Numbered from the stretch's first letter, positions 16,366 through 26,059 are shown. The stretch: 41,477 bases of DNA from Gammaproteobacteria bacterium (GCA_021151835.1 JAGKWO010000039.1:1-41477); one strand, 5' to 3'. Program-made: numbers and translations. The notes: generated from the sequence alone by a model not told the origin.

Positions 16366-17772
16366 TTATCTGGCCTCATTTTGTTCTTGCGCCAACCAGC
16401 TTCGAAGCTCAATTAGCAACTGCTCGCGTTCACGTTCGGTTAGCTTTTGTGGGGAAACGCCGTTGGGACGACGCAGTAGCAATAACACCACAAGCAAAAC
16501 CACCGCGAATGCCAGCACAGCAAGAATCGCGAACCAATAATCGGTCAGGTATTCAAATGGAGTATTAGTGGGAGGCTTTTCCTCGATGGGCACAACCGCA
16601 GCAGGCACCGCAACCTCAGCATTAAAATCATGGTTTTCATTAACATCTTGAGCAGAGGAAGGTGTTTTCTGTGAGCCAATTATTGCAATACTGTCCCCAC
16701 GATCTGTAGATAATCCCAAACCGGAGCGCAGAAGCTTATCGATTGAACTGACGATCTCTGGGGTTAACTGCTTACCAACCACGATTCCAATATTGATCCG
16801 TGTAATAACACCTGAAGTATGCTCAATTTCGGCACGCTCCTTGCCAAAAACATATTCAGTTTCCATGGATGAATTATTTTGAACATTTGTAGAGCTATCC
16901 CCATTGGGAGACTCACCCGTTGCAGTTTGCTCGCGCTTTTTTACTATAAATCCTGATCCGTTTTGTAATGGAATGAGTGTTTCACGAATTGATTTAATAC
17001 GATCAAAATTGAATTGCAACTTGACTGAAATGCTAATCGATGCCTCGGAAACAATACTCATAATTAACTGTCGCGCGCGCTCTTCATATTCGCGCTCAAC
17101 AATACGTATATTGGACCAGCGATCCCCTTCAGAGGAGTCACCTGATACTAATGGCTTTCCCTGCTCATCTAGGACCACAACCTGTTCCGGGTTTAGTCCG
17201 GTAATCGCACCTGCCACGAGCTGCTGAATTCCTAATATTTGTTGTTGGGTAAGCCGACGCTCCGGCTTCAATTGCACAGCAACCGATGCCTTGGCGGATT
17301 CCTTACGGTTCTCAAACAAAGAATTTTTGGCAAGAGTCAAATGTACACGCGCGGATTTTATTTCCTCAAATGTTCGAATGGTTTTTGCCAATTCGCCTTC
17401 GAGGCCACGCTGGTAATTTATCCTCTGGGCAAATTCGGACATTCCGTAATCGCCCTGCCCGAACACATCCAAACCAATGGTTTGGGTTGCAGGTAAGCCC
17501 AGGCCACTTAACCTTGCCCGTGTATGTGCAAGCTGGTCTGACGGAACTGATACCGCGCCGGTAGTCTCGTCAACTTTATAGGGGACTTGCCATTGCATAA
17601 GCATGGCTAACATTTCAGCGCGCGATTCTGGGTTAATCTCTGAAAACAACGTTTCATAGTTTGTCTTTAGCAACCACCAAGCACCAGCGGCAGTCAACAG
17701 AATAATAATAATAATCCCACCGATCAAACCGGTAGTACGAGAGACCATGGCTGGTTTAACTTCAGTATTCAC
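16366..17772 (-). CDS. fliF: MS-ring protein FliF with short cytoplasmic tail
   Basis: FliF forms the membrane ring around the export gate. The first membrane segment is at residues 15-38, then TLFSEINPESRAEMLAMLMQWQVPYK, RINYQRGLEGELAKTIRTFEEIKSARVHL and KASVAVQLKP, all typical of ring-building motifs. A second membrane segment is near residues 410-432. Only about 36 residues follow it, against about 80 in E. coli; the total is 468 instead of about 550. The FliG-binding tail is therefore reduced. The start is GTG at 17772 after an AGAG site; ATG 17748 is an alternative. Confidence 0.95.
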   Translation of the reverse strand: MNTEVKPAMVSRTTGLIGGIIIIILLTAAGAWWLLKTNYETLFSEINPESRAEMLAMLMQWQVPYKVDETTGAVSVPSDQLAHTRARLSGLGLPATQTIGLDVFGQGDYGMSEFAQRINYQRGLEGELAKTIRTFEEIKSARVHLTLAKNSLFENRKESAKASVAVQLKPERRLTQQQILGIQQLVAGAITGLNPEQVVVLDEQGKPLVSGDSSEGDRWSNIRIVEREYEERARQLIMSIVSEASISISVKLQFNFDRIKSIRETLIPLQNGSGFIVKKREQTATGESPNGDSSTNVQNNSSMETEYVFGKERAEIEHTSGVITRINIGIVVGKQLTPEIVSSIDKLLRSGLGLSTDRGDSIAIIGSQKTPSSAQDVNENHDFNAEVAVPAAVVPIEEKPPTNTPFEYLTDYWFAILAVLAFAVVLLVVLLLLRRPNGVSPQKLTEREREQLLIELRSWLAQEQNEAR

Positions 17773-17790
17773 AATATCACTCTCTCAATA

Positions 17791-18105
17791 CTAAATTTGC
17801 ATACGCGTTAGTTCGGAATAGGCTTCGACCAAGCGATTACGAACCTCAACCGCAACCTGAAGAGAAAACTTTGCTTTTTCCATTGTGAGCATCAATTCAT
17901 GGGTCGGCGTATTCCCATCGAGGGAAAAAGTGTTCAATAACGACTCTGCAGTGCGGATGTCGTTGTTTACGCTATTTATTCCCTTGCCAATCATCGAAGC
18001 AAATGAATTCTGCGTCTGTTTTGTGGATGGGGAATATTCAATTAAAGATGCATGCATCGGTTCGGAGAGTGATGTGACTGGCTGAATAGAAGTGATTGAA
18101 TCCAT
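17791..18105 (-). CDS. fliE: flagellar rod-MS ring junction protein FliE
   Basis: A 104-residue protein. The segment from NSFASMIGKGINSVNNDIRTAESLL to HELMLTMEKAKFSLQVAVEVRNRLVEAYSELTRMQI is the standard FliE core and ends at the protein terminus as usual. FliE links the rod to the export gate. Start shares one base with the flgC stop (TAATG). Confidence 0.96.
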   Translation of the reverse strand: MDSITSIQPVTSLSEPMHASLIEYSPSTKQTQNSFASMIGKGINSVNNDIRTAESLLNTFSLDGNTPTHELMLTMEKAKFSLQVAVEVRNRLVEAYSELTRMQI

Positions 18106-18512
18106 TATCGGCGTCCTCCAATCTCAAGTGCTTTTGATGACATTTGATGAATGGAATTGAAAGCACGCACATTCGCTTCGTATGCACGTGTCGCAGACAC
18201 CAAAGTGGTCATTTCATGTGTCGGGTCAATATTTGGATAAAGTACATAGCCATCGGCATTTGCATCTGGGTTATGCGGATCATGAACTTTCCGAAAAATG
18301 TCCGTATTCTCGGTTTGCTTTACCAGCGTTGGCATCCCCAGAGAATTGGCAAAATGACTGGCAGACACAGAAACGGACAAGCCTGCACTGTTTTGATTGT
18401 TTTGGACTGCAACATTTGCAATAGCAAGATTATAACTTGCTGCCTCCAGTCGCATTTTTTCATAACTCAGTCCGAATCGCACCGCTTCGCCTATTGGATT
18501 AAGATAACTCAT
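18105..18512 (-). CDS. flgC: proximal rod protein FlgC
   Basis: Marks include the N-terminal helix LSYEKMRLEAASYNLAIANVAVQNN (where most FlgC has N.A N...T.) and the C-terminal YPNIDPTHEMTTLVSATRAYEANVRAFNSIHQMSSKALEIGGR. The VLYPNID motif is diagnostic for FlgC. I chose ATG 18512 (MSYLNPIGEA), which overlaps flgB by a few bases; the longer reading is not supported. Length about 135 residues. Confidence 0.94.
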   Translation of the reverse strand: MSYLNPIGEAVRFGLSYEKMRLEAASYNLAIANVAVQNNQNSAGLSVSVSASHFANSLGMPTLVKQTENTDIFRKVHDPHNPDANADGYVLYPNIDPTHEMTTLVSATRAYEANVRAFNSIHQMSSKALEIGGRR

Positions 18513-18522
18513 TCTATATTTC

Positions 18523-18897
18523 CTACTGTCTTCCGCTGGCTGCAATAGTTAAAAGAGAGAGCTGGCGCGATAGTACTTCAGCCAAGGTTTTATAGCGCAA
18601 CTCTGCACTGGTTAAATCCGCAACTTCTGAATCGAGCTGTACGCCACCACCAATCCCGACATTATCACTTTCCACAGTGGTGAAAGGTTGCCGTAGCAAT
18701 CCAGCTACTGATTCGGTGTTTGCTCCGGTATACAAGGTGTTTTTAAGCAGATTAATTTGACTTGCGAAATCAACCTGCATTGGACGGCTCCCTGGAATAT
18801 TGGCGGAAGCAATATTTCTACTGGCCATATCAGCCTTGGCTTGTTCTAGGCGCATCGCCCAACTAATAACATCGATAACGAGGTCCGAAGATGCCAT
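18523..18897 (-). CDS. flgB: proximal rod protein FlgB
   Basis: A 124-residue rod subunit. The N-terminal LEQAKADMASRNIASANIPG is the FlgB/rod helix, and the C-terminal LTSAELRYKTLAEVLSRQLSLL closes the coiled coil. The protein is slightly shorter than usual. It lies immediately after flgI and before flgC. Confidence 0.92.
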   Translation of the reverse strand: MASSDLVIDVISWAMRLEQAKADMASRNIASANIPGSRPMQVDFASQINLLKNTLYTGANTESVAGLLRQPFTTVESDNVGIGGGVQLDSEVADLTSAELRYKTLAEVLSRQLSLLTIAASGRQ

Positions 18898-18906
18898 TAT
18901 TTTTCC

Positions 18907-20022
18907 TTATTGAATAATAAGTTCAGCGTGCAACGCACCAGCCGACTTTATAGATTGTAAAATAGTAATAATGTCACGCATGCTTATATGGATACGCTGC
19001 AGCGATTGCACTAATTCCCCAACGGTTACGCCCTCACGCATCTGCACTAACCCAGGCGCTTCTTCTTCTACTTTTATTTCGGTATCTGGAACAATTGTCG
19101 TCTGGACCTCAGCGCTAGCACGCCCAACAAAATAAGGTTGTGAGACATCGTAGTTCGTTTTAATAACTATTTGTAAATCGCCTTGCGCAATGCTCACCGC
19201 CCCAATTCGTACATTGCTGCCGGCAACTATAGTGCCGTTTCGCTCATTCACTACAATGCGCGATGCGTAATCAGGATTTACAACTACGTTTTCAATCGCA
19301 GCAACTATTTCCATATATTCACCCTTGTCCGGCAAGGTCACTTCAATCTTTCCAGGATGAACAGCTTTCACTTGATTGACACCCAACGAATTACTGATAG
19401 CGGAAATAACTCGTTGGGCGGTTGTGTAATCCGGTTCATTTAAAATAATGGATACCCTTTGCTGCTCACCAGGGTCTTTACGCAGCGGAGATGCTTCCAC
19501 ATTAGCACCGCGTGGAATACGGCCGGCTGTAGGATAATTTTTCTGAATGGAATTTCCATTAGATTCAACCTGAAAACCACCCACAGCAAGCGGCCCCTGA
19601 GCCAGGGCATACAGTTGTTGATCAGGCCCGTACAAGGGAGTAAGCACCAGGGTACCGCCCGCCAAGCTTCTTGCGTCACCCAAAGAAGAAATCTGGACAT
19701 CCAGTTTGTCTCCTTCTTCAGCAAAAGCCGGCAAAGTCCCGGTAACCATGACCGCTGCGGTATTTCGCGCATTTAAATCGTCATTCGATAGCTTTACTCC
19801 AAAATTTCCCAATGTATTTGCTAATGATTGCAGGGTTGCCCGATTCCTTGCAGAGTCCCCTGATCCGGACAAGCCGACAACTATCCCATAACCAACCAAA
19901 GCATTTTCACGTGCATTTGCAATCCGGGCTATATCTTTTAATCGCACGCTGTTGGTTGTTGCCATTGCATATTGAGAGCAAACAAGAGCAAAAAAAATTA
20001 TCCATTTTTTCAAAAGACTCAT
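18907..20022 (-). CDS. flgI: P-ring protein FlgI
   Basis: FlgI builds the periplasmic bushing in the peptidoglycan layer. The ATG at 20022 gives a normal signal peptide (LLKKWIIFFALVCSQYAMA). The mature start VRLKDIARIANARENALVGYGIVVGLSGSGD, the LPAFAEEGDKLDVQISSLGDARSLAGG motif and the C-terminal LVQSLQRIHISMRDIITILQSIKSAGALHAELIIQ are full family signatures. The start shares one base with the flgH stop (TAATG). Confidence 0.97.
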   Translation of the reverse strand: MSLLKKWIIFFALVCSQYAMATTNSVRLKDIARIANARENALVGYGIVVGLSGSGDSARNRATLQSLANTLGNFGVKLSNDDLNARNTAAVMVTGTLPAFAEEGDKLDVQISSLGDARSLAGGTLVLTPLYGPDQQLYALAQGPLAVGGFQVESNGNSIQKNYPTAGRIPRGANVEASPLRKDPGEQQRVSIILNEPDYTTAQRVISAISNSLGVNQVKAVHPGKIEVTLPDKGEYMEIVAAIENVVVNPDYASRIVVNERNGTIVAGSNVRIGAVSIAQGDLQIVIKTNYDVSQPYFVGRASAEVQTTIVPDTEIKVEEEAPGLVQMREGVTVGELVQSLQRIHISMRDIITILQSIKSAGALHAELIIQ

Positions 20023-20606
20023 TAGATCAGCCTCAACCATTTAAATACCTTGTATATGATGCTTTGGCGCTGGGAATCACTTACATCCCCAGAACCAACA
20101 ATTTTTACATGTGCCGCAGCAATGCGGTTGGACATTACGCTGTTATCCTTGTGAATGTCTTCGGCGCGGACGATGCCCGACAATGCAATTCGTTGGTGCT
20201 CACCATTCACTATCAAATTGTGTTCACCTTCAATGCGAAATAACCCATCGCCGATAATTTCAGTCACTCTAGCACTGAGCTGGGTTGTAGCCAGGCCTTT
20301 CCTACTGGTTTGACCGGAACCATCATTTTTACCTGCAAGCGCAACACCTGCATTATGGTTACCATTATCATCCCCATACGAACCGGAAATCGAAAGATTA
20401 TTTTGCACACCGGTATTTGCCGTCGATTCTGCGCGAGTCGATTCGATAACCAAAATCACTATTGGCTCACCGACGCGGTATGCGCGATGATCGCTAGTTA
20501 GTGCTCGATAACTTTTAACATCGATCAAACTATCTGCACTTGCTACATTTATCGCCAGGAAAAAAGTAAGGAGCAGCTTAACGCCTGCGCTTTTAGATCG
20601 AAACAT
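20022..20606 (-). CDS. flgH: L-ring protein FlgH without lipoprotein cysteine
   Basis: FlgH forms the outer-membrane ring. VGEPIVILVIESTRAESTANT, LSARVTEIIGDGLFRIEGEHNLIVNGEHQ, LSGIVRAEDIH and the DVSDSQRQS tail correspond to the family core. I chose ATG 20606 (MFRSKSAGVK). The resulting signal peptide ends NVASA-DS, a signal peptidase I site. No Cys follows, whereas usual FlgH is a lipoprotein with an L-x-G-C lipobox. At 194 residues it is also shorter than usual. Confidence 0.9.
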   Translation of the reverse strand: MFRSKSAGVKLLLTFFLAINVASADSLIDVKSYRALTSDHRAYRVGEPIVILVIESTRAESTANTGVQNNLSISGSYGDDNGNHNAGVALAGKNDGSGQTSRKGLATTQLSARVTEIIGDGLFRIEGEHNLIVNGEHQRIALSGIVRAEDIHKDNSVMSNRIAAAHVKIVGSGDVSDSQRQSIIYKVFKWLRLI

Positions 20607-21318
20607 TTGCCCATCCTCTTTTTGCAACAATAGCTTCTGTTCTTTTTGAAGCGCCATTTACCAAAACAGTGATAGCATCACCAACATTCCACCCTGTAGA
20701 TAATGCTTTTCCTTTTGCAGTTATTTGCAACCCGCTATTTTCAATAAGAACACCAATTTGTTGGTTTTGCTGGATCAACGGAGGACCACTGACACTGGCC
20801 TTTGATATTATTGCTCCCCTCCTTAGCGACTTCCGTACGAACATACCCACCGGGTCCGTAACAATTTGGTCTTGCGTTAAATTTTCAACACTGACATCCG
20901 TCGTTTGCAGGATGAGATCTTCCTTGGCTAATACACTGTTTACCGATATATCGCGCTTCGTTGACCATACAGTTGCGAAGCCTTTTATCCTGAACCAGAA
21001 AATCTCTTTTTGTAGCTTTCCGCCTGAAAAAGAGTCAGCTCTAATCCATATCCTTCCATTTTTTAGCTCACCAATTTCATAAGAAATAATTTTTTTGTTA
21101 ACGTCCTGAATTTTTTTATCGCCATTACCCATTAATTGCCAAGTAATTTTTTCAAACCTAGTTTTCCACTTATCGCAAACCATTCCGACCATTTCGAGAA
21201 ATACGGGAGACAGGTGTTTATTGCTGTCAGCATTTTCTGCCTGGCAAAGCGGGGGTTTTCCGTCAGCCGCTATTGAGCTTGCAGAAATAAACAACAAAAT
21301 CATTGCAAGGTGCTTCAT
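20593..21318 (-). CDS. flgA: FlgA, P-ring assembly chaperone
   Basis: A periplasmic chaperone for FlgI. The signal peptide (KHLAMILLFISASSIAADG) is followed by a cysteine-bearing N-terminal domain, and a C-terminal SAF-like part with VNSVLAKEDLILQTTDVS, VGMFVRKSLRRGAIISKASVSGPPLI and GVLIENSGLQITAKGKALSTGWNVGD, which is the standard FlgA end. 241 residues. It sits in an unusual place, between flgG and flgH. Confidence 0.94.
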   Translation of the reverse strand: MKHLAMILLFISASSIAADGKPPLCQAENADSNKHLSPVFLEMVGMVCDKWKTRFEKITWQLMGNGDKKIQDVNKKIISYEIGELKNGRIWIRADSFSGGKLQKEIFWFRIKGFATVWSTKRDISVNSVLAKEDLILQTTDVSVENLTQDQIVTDPVGMFVRKSLRRGAIISKASVSGPPLIQQNQQIGVLIENSGLQITAKGKALSTGWNVGDAITVLVNGASKRTEAIVAKRGWANVSI

Positions 21319-21325
21319 GGAAATT

Positions 21326-22117
21326 CTATCTTCTTAGATTATTAATAGTTTCCATCACTTGGTCTGCAGTCTGTATGATGCGCGCATTTAATTGGTATGC
21401 CCGCTGAGCCAACACCAAACTGGACATTTCCTCAATTAAATTTACATTGGACATTTCAAGAAAGCCTTGAAGCAGTTGGCCAGTCCCATTGGTACCCGAA
21501 GTTTCCAAAGTTATTTGGTTCGATTCACCGCTTACCAAGCTGTCACTAACAAATAAACCATTCCCAACAGCTTTTAATGTGCTTGAATCTAACACATTCG
21601 CTATTCGTAATTCGCCCAATTCAAGAATTTCACCGGTGCTGGCCACATGGCCTTTTACACGTCCGTCCGCTTGTATTTCCACCGTAGAAACATCGGGTGA
21701 CACTCGAATATCTGAAGAAAGGGGAAGCCCATCGATGGTGGTCAACACACCCTCACTATTAATTTTAAATTGTCCGGCTCGGGTATAGGCAAATGACCCA
21801 TCGCTGCGTACGACCTCAAAGAATCCATTCCCCTGGATCGCCAAGTCGAGCTCTCTATTTGTCGATTTGATGGAGCCGCTGGTAAAGACAGAACTGACGG
21901 AAGAAACTTGCGTGCCAATTCCGTAGGTATTCATTTGCTGGGCATTGGGCGTTGAGGTAGCGGCTGCCGTTGCTGGCTGATTTACCATATTGGCAAAAGT
22001 AACACTCATTTTCTTATAGCCAACCGTTTGCATGTTAGCGACATTATTAGAAATAGAATCAATCCATTTCTGCGTGGCATGCAAGCCACTTTCCGAGATA
22101 TTCAATGCATCAATCAT
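21326..22117 (-). CDS. flgG: distal rod protein FlgG
   Basis: The N-terminal ALNISESGLHATQKWIDSISNNVANMQTVGYKK and the C-terminal LEMSNVNLIEEMSSLVLAQRAYQLNARIIQTADQVMETINNLRR are FlgG hallmarks, with the 263-residue length as usual. Central TYGIGTQVSSVSSVFTSGSIKSTNRELDLAIQGNGFFEV is the standard FlgG body. It follows flgF after 23 bases, the usual FlgF-FlgG order. Confidence 0.97.
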   Translation of the reverse strand: MIDALNISESGLHATQKWIDSISNNVANMQTVGYKKMSVTFANMVNQPATAAATSTPNAQQMNTYGIGTQVSSVSSVFTSGSIKSTNRELDLAIQGNGFFEVVRSDGSFAYTRAGQFKINSEGVLTTIDGLPLSSDIRVSPDVSTVEIQADGRVKGHVASTGEILELGELRIANVLDSSTLKAVGNGLFVSDSLVSGESNQITLETSGTNGTGQLLQGFLEMSNVNLIEEMSSLVLAQRAYQLNARIIQTADQVMETINNLRR

Positions 22118-22140
22118 AGTTTTTCATCCATTCGGGAAAA

Positions 22141-22893
22141 TTATTTGCCCAGCTGATTAACACCCACATTCAACAGCTGGTCGTATGCAGAAATTGACCG
22201 TTGTATTGTTTCAATATGTCTTGTTGTCTGCATCAAGCGGATCATATCCGTCGCGGTGTCTGCGTTGCTCGTTTCATAAACACCACTTAAGACTGAGTAA
22301 CTATTTGAAGAGGCTTTTTCAAGAAAGGAAGATGTTTGGTATAAACCATTTCCCAAGTGGGTAAATTGAGCCCCCAGCGTTGGGGCGACAATCATTAGTC
22401 TTCCAACCTCCTTGCCACCCATTATTATCGCTCCATCACCGGCAACTTCAAAGGCACCTGACAGGTTTGCAATTGGACCGCCCTCGCCTACGACACTCTC
22501 TCCAGCACTGGTCTTCAGGTTTCCGTCGCTATCGACTTTAAACATTCCATTTCTGGTCAAATAGAGCTGCGAATTTTTCTCAACCACAAACCAAGCTTCA
22601 CCACGCAATGCCATATGCGTATTAACGCCTGTTGATTTGATGCTCCCGTCGTTTTGCTGGATGGTTCTTTGAGTGACCGCAGTTCGATCAGACTGAATGG
22701 CTCCAAGGGATCCCGAGACATACTCGCCTGCAGGCTTTGATTGAACTTGCGATAAAAAATCAACATTTTTTAAAGATGCATATTCTGCACGAAAACCCGG
22801 GGTATTTAGGTTTGCAGTGTTGTTAGCTATCGCGTCTAAATTTTTTATTTCCGCACTCATTACGTCAGACAGACCAGCTATCAAATTTGTCAT
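22141..22893 (-). CDS. flgF: proximal rod protein FlgF
   Basis: A 250-residue rod subunit. The N-terminal DVMSAEIKNLDAIANNTANLNTPGFRAEY and the C-terminal VLSGVYETSNADTATDMIRLMQTTRHIETIQRSISAYDQLLN are FlgF-type; ALRGEAWFVVEKNSQLYLTRNGMF is the central motif. The start overlaps flhA by four bases (ATGA), which puts rod genes straight after the export gate genes. Confidence 0.94.
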   Translation of the reverse strand: MTNLIAGLSDVMSAEIKNLDAIANNTANLNTPGFRAEYASLKNVDFLSQVQSKPAGEYVSGSLGAIQSDRTAVTQRTIQQNDGSIKSTGVNTHMALRGEAWFVVEKNSQLYLTRNGMFKVDSDGNLKTSAGESVVGEGGPIANLSGAFEVAGDGAIIMGGKEVGRLMIVAPTLGAQFTHLGNGLYQTSSFLEKASSNSYSVLSGVYETSNADTATDMIRLMQTTRHIETIQRSISAYDQLLNVGVNQLGK

Positions 22894-24989
22894 ATAGCTT
22901 TCTCCAGATTATGGGAATGCGTTTCAACAACTACCACACCAGCCGATACTATCCTGGCATGGTAGGCAACCTCATTGATGGCAACAATGTTTAATTGTGG
23001 GGCAGTCCGCGCCAACATATTTTTCAAAGTCCGGCGGATAGGTGAAGCACATAGCAAAATAGGCACATGGTTTTTTCGCATCATTTTTTCACATTCCGTT
23101 GCGACTTTGGTTACAAAACTTTCTAACTCTGTTGGTGATAACAACGACATTCCCGGCTCTTTTTGTCGTATCGCCACCAATAAATGACGCTCTAACTCCG
23201 GAGAAAGCGTTATCACATGCATTTCACCTTGCTGATCCTTGAGCTGTTCTGAAATAAGCGGACCAAGCTTTTCTCTAATGCGCTCTACGAGCTCTTCTGG
23301 AGTTTTTATATTCCTACCTAAATCTGCCAGTACCTCAAGGATGGTTTCGATGTTGCGAATTGGAATATTTTCCTTTAAAAGTAGTTGCAGAACCCTCTGA
23401 ACATCCGAGTAAGACAACACACCAGGAATTAGATCGTCAACGAGGGAACCCATTGTTTGGCGGCGCTTTTCGATGAGCTTTTCCGTTTCTGCCCGAGTTA
23501 GAAATTCTGGCGCAAATTTTTTACATAATTCCTGAATGTGTGTAACGAGAACTGTCTCAGGCTCAACCAATGTATACCCGGACGATTTCGCGTTCGGTAC
23601 CTGATCTGGAGCGATCCACAATGCGGGTAGCCCATAGGTCGGTTCACGGGTGCTTTTGCCCTCAAGCTTGGCCCGCTCACCACCGGGATTTATTGCTAGA
23701 ATTGATTGAAGCTCAAGCTGACCCTCGCCAACTTTCACGCCTTGAACATAAATTTCATAGTTGTCAGGCGGTAATTTGTTATCTGTTCGGGTTTGCAATA
23801 ACGGGAAAATAACTCCAAAATCACGGGCGAGCTGCTTTCGCAATGTAACAAGCCGTTGGTCAAATTCAGAACGGGCAGATAAATACTGCTGAGCCAGGTT
23901 CACGCCCACAGAGACTTGAAAAGGTACTACATTGGCTAGACTATAGAGATCACCTTCATCTTCTGCCGATGCTGCCCCCATTAATTCATTTAGGTTTTCC
24001 TGAACCGATTCATTGATTAAGTTGCGGGTTTTTGCAATTCGAATAGATATCCAAGCAGCGAGGCCAAGTAAGAAAATTATACAAAAGATCTGAAACATAG
24101 GCACACCAGGCAAAAAACTTACGCATGCCAAGGCAAGGCAGACAATTACCAAAGTCTTTGGATGTGCTGAAAACTGTTTGGTAATCTCCTGTCCAAGCCG
24201 GGTATCAGTAGCCGCACGCGTAATAATTATACCTGTCGCAACTGCAATAATCAGTGAAGGTATTTGAGTAACGATTCCGTCACCTACTGTTAATAACGTA
24301 TAGTGGCGAAAGGCTTCACTCCATCCCATACCTAGCTGCACAATACCAATGGTTAGCCCACCGATAATATTGATCAGAATTATGATAATGCCCGCTATCG
24401 CGTCACCCTTGACAAATTTTGAAGCCCCATCCATGGCGCCATAAAAGTTTGATTCACGCTCTAATTGGGCTCTTCGGCGTTTCGCCTCTTCCTGATCGAT
24501 CAATCCCATATTTAGGTCTGCATCGATGCTCATTTGCTTTCCGGGCAGCGAATCTAATGTAAAGCGCGCGGCGACTTCAGCGACCCGTTGTGCACCATTG
24601 GTGACCACTACGTACTGGACAACGATGAGAATGAAAAACACCACTAGGCCTATTACATAATTTCCACCGACCACATGTAAACCCACAGCATTAATTACTT
24701 TTCCTGCATCCCCGTTCTCAAGAATAAGGCGCGTAGCCGAAATATTTAACGCCAACCGGAACAGCGTTGTCATTAACAGCAAAGACGGGAACGTAGAAAA
24801 TGAAAGAGGCTTATCCGTGTAAAAAGTTACCAATAAAACCAACAAGGCAATCGAAAAATTCAGCAGGATCAAGAAATCCAGCAGTCCTGGAGGAACAGGA
24901 GTGAAGAGAATAAACAGGATACAGATCATTCCCGATATCAGAAATAACTCTGTAGTATTTGAGGTTAGGTTTTTTAACTGAGTCATCAT
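22890..24989 (-). CDS. flhA: export gate protein FlhA
   Basis: The largest export gate component, with an N-terminal membrane domain (about residues 15-325, eight helices) and a C-terminal cytoplasmic ring that receives chaperone-bound cargo. Family signatures include STFPSLLLMTTLFRLALNISATRLIL near residue 68, KQMSIDADLNMGLIDQEEAKRRR (FHIPEP motif region) near residue 150 and GDAIAGIIIILINIIGG near residue 200. Length 699 is normal. The start overlaps flhB by four bases. Confidence 0.98.
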   Translation of the reverse strand: MMTQLKNLTSNTTELFLISGMICILFILFTPVPPGLLDFLILLNFSIALLVLLVTFYTDKPLSFSTFPSLLLMTTLFRLALNISATRLILENGDAGKVINAVGLHVVGGNYVIGLVVFFILIVVQYVVVTNGAQRVAEVAARFTLDSLPGKQMSIDADLNMGLIDQEEAKRRRAQLERESNFYGAMDGASKFVKGDAIAGIIIILINIIGGLTIGIVQLGMGWSEAFRHYTLLTVGDGIVTQIPSLIIAVATGIIITRAATDTRLGQEITKQFSAHPKTLVIVCLALACVSFLPGVPMFQIFCIIFLLGLAAWISIRIAKTRNLINESVQENLNELMGAASAEDEGDLYSLANVVPFQVSVGVNLAQQYLSARSEFDQRLVTLRKQLARDFGVIFPLLQTRTDNKLPPDNYEIYVQGVKVGEGQLELQSILAINPGGERAKLEGKSTREPTYGLPALWIAPDQVPNAKSSGYTLVEPETVLVTHIQELCKKFAPEFLTRAETEKLIEKRRQTMGSLVDDLIPGVLSYSDVQRVLQLLLKENIPIRNIETILEVLADLGRNIKTPEELVERIREKLGPLISEQLKDQQGEMHVITLSPELERHLLVAIRQKEPGMSLLSPTELESFVTKVATECEKMMRKNHVPILLCASPIRRTLKNMLARTAPQLNIVAINEVAYHARIVSAGVVVVETHSHNLEKAI

Positions 24990-26059
24990 GACTGCAATAC
25001 CTTGTTCCCAGGTACACTGACAACCCAGCGGTAAACTTTAGCAACAGCACTTTGATAACCTGCTGTGATCGGTGTGCCCGGTTGTATTTCTTTAAATAAG
25101 CCCCGAGCAAGTGGCGGACGACGTAGAATTAAAATTCTATTTTTGCGTGCTATCGTCACAATGAGTTTTGCAAAAAAACCCTGACCGGAAGTAAGCACGA
25201 CAGGCAACGCCATTGTTTTGGGGCGATATTGCAATGCAACTGCAACGTGCGTAGGATTTGTAATCACGACATCTGCATCCTTAATTTTCCGCATTCCTGA
25301 AACACGCTTCATAATTTCCAGTTGCGATCTTTTGCGTTTTGCTTTTATTTCTTGATCACCTTCGCGACGGCGGTGCTCGTCCTTGATATCCCTACGACTC
25401 ATACGCATTTTCTTGGCAAATTCGCGTTTGCTATTCCACAAATCAAATATTGCAGATAGTAAAAATACCGCCAGTAACCAACAGATAAGAGCTGTTGCCA
25501 CACTCAACCACAATGTTGCAATCTGCTTGGGAGAGCTCCATTGTGATTGACTGATCTGCAACGCATAGTCTTTGAAGAAAATATACGAAACACCAATAAA
25601 CAACGTCAGCTTGACAACTATTTTTATCAGTTCTATCAAAGCTTTTGATGAAAATAGCTTTTTGAAATTCTGAGCAGGATTAATCCGCTGAATATCAGGT
25701 TTTAACGGATGAGTACTAAATACCACCCCTGCATGCGCTATTGAAACAACAATTACCGCAGCAATGGTTAATAGATAAAGCGGCCCCAAGTAACGCAACA
25801 GACTGGAACTGCTTTGCTTGGTTTGATGCAGCAAACTTGGCCAATCCCTTCCAAGCCAACCCGCATTTTCAATCCAACTACTCGTATATCGCGCTATGGT
25901 GTCCGCAAAAATCGGCATCAGAGCCAGCAAGCCGCCCAATAATGTCAACAATACAGCAAACGATAGCAATTCCGAGCTGCGTCCAACTTGGCCTTTTTTT
26001 CGCGCCTCCTCCAATTTGTAGGGAGTTGCCTGCTCTTCCTTCTCCATTTCTTCTGCCAT
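24986..26059 (-). CDS. flhB: export switch protein FlhB
   Basis: FlhB controls the change from hook to later substrates by self-cleavage. Four membrane helices are followed by the linker DIKDEHRRREGDQEIKAKRKR and the autocleavage site N-P-T-H at residues 268-271, all intact, so substrate switching should be possible. Length 357. Start ATG 26059 has GAGGAGA upstream. It follows fliR by nine bases. Confidence 0.97.
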   Translation of the reverse strand: MAEEMEKEEQATPYKLEEARKKGQVGRSSELLSFAVLLTLLGGLLALMPIFADTIARYTSSWIENAGWLGRDWPSLLHQTKQSSSSLLRYLGPLYLLTIAAVIVVSIAHAGVVFSTHPLKPDIQRINPAQNFKKLFSSKALIELIKIVVKLTLFIGVSYIFFKDYALQISQSQWSSPKQIATLWLSVATALICWLLAVFLLSAIFDLWNSKREFAKKMRMSRRDIKDEHRRREGDQEIKAKRKRSQLEIMKRVSGMRKIKDADVVITNPTHVAVALQYRPKTMALPVVLTSGQGFFAKLIVTIARKNRILILRRPPLARGLFKEIQPGTPITAGYQSAVAKVYRWVVSVPGNKVLQS

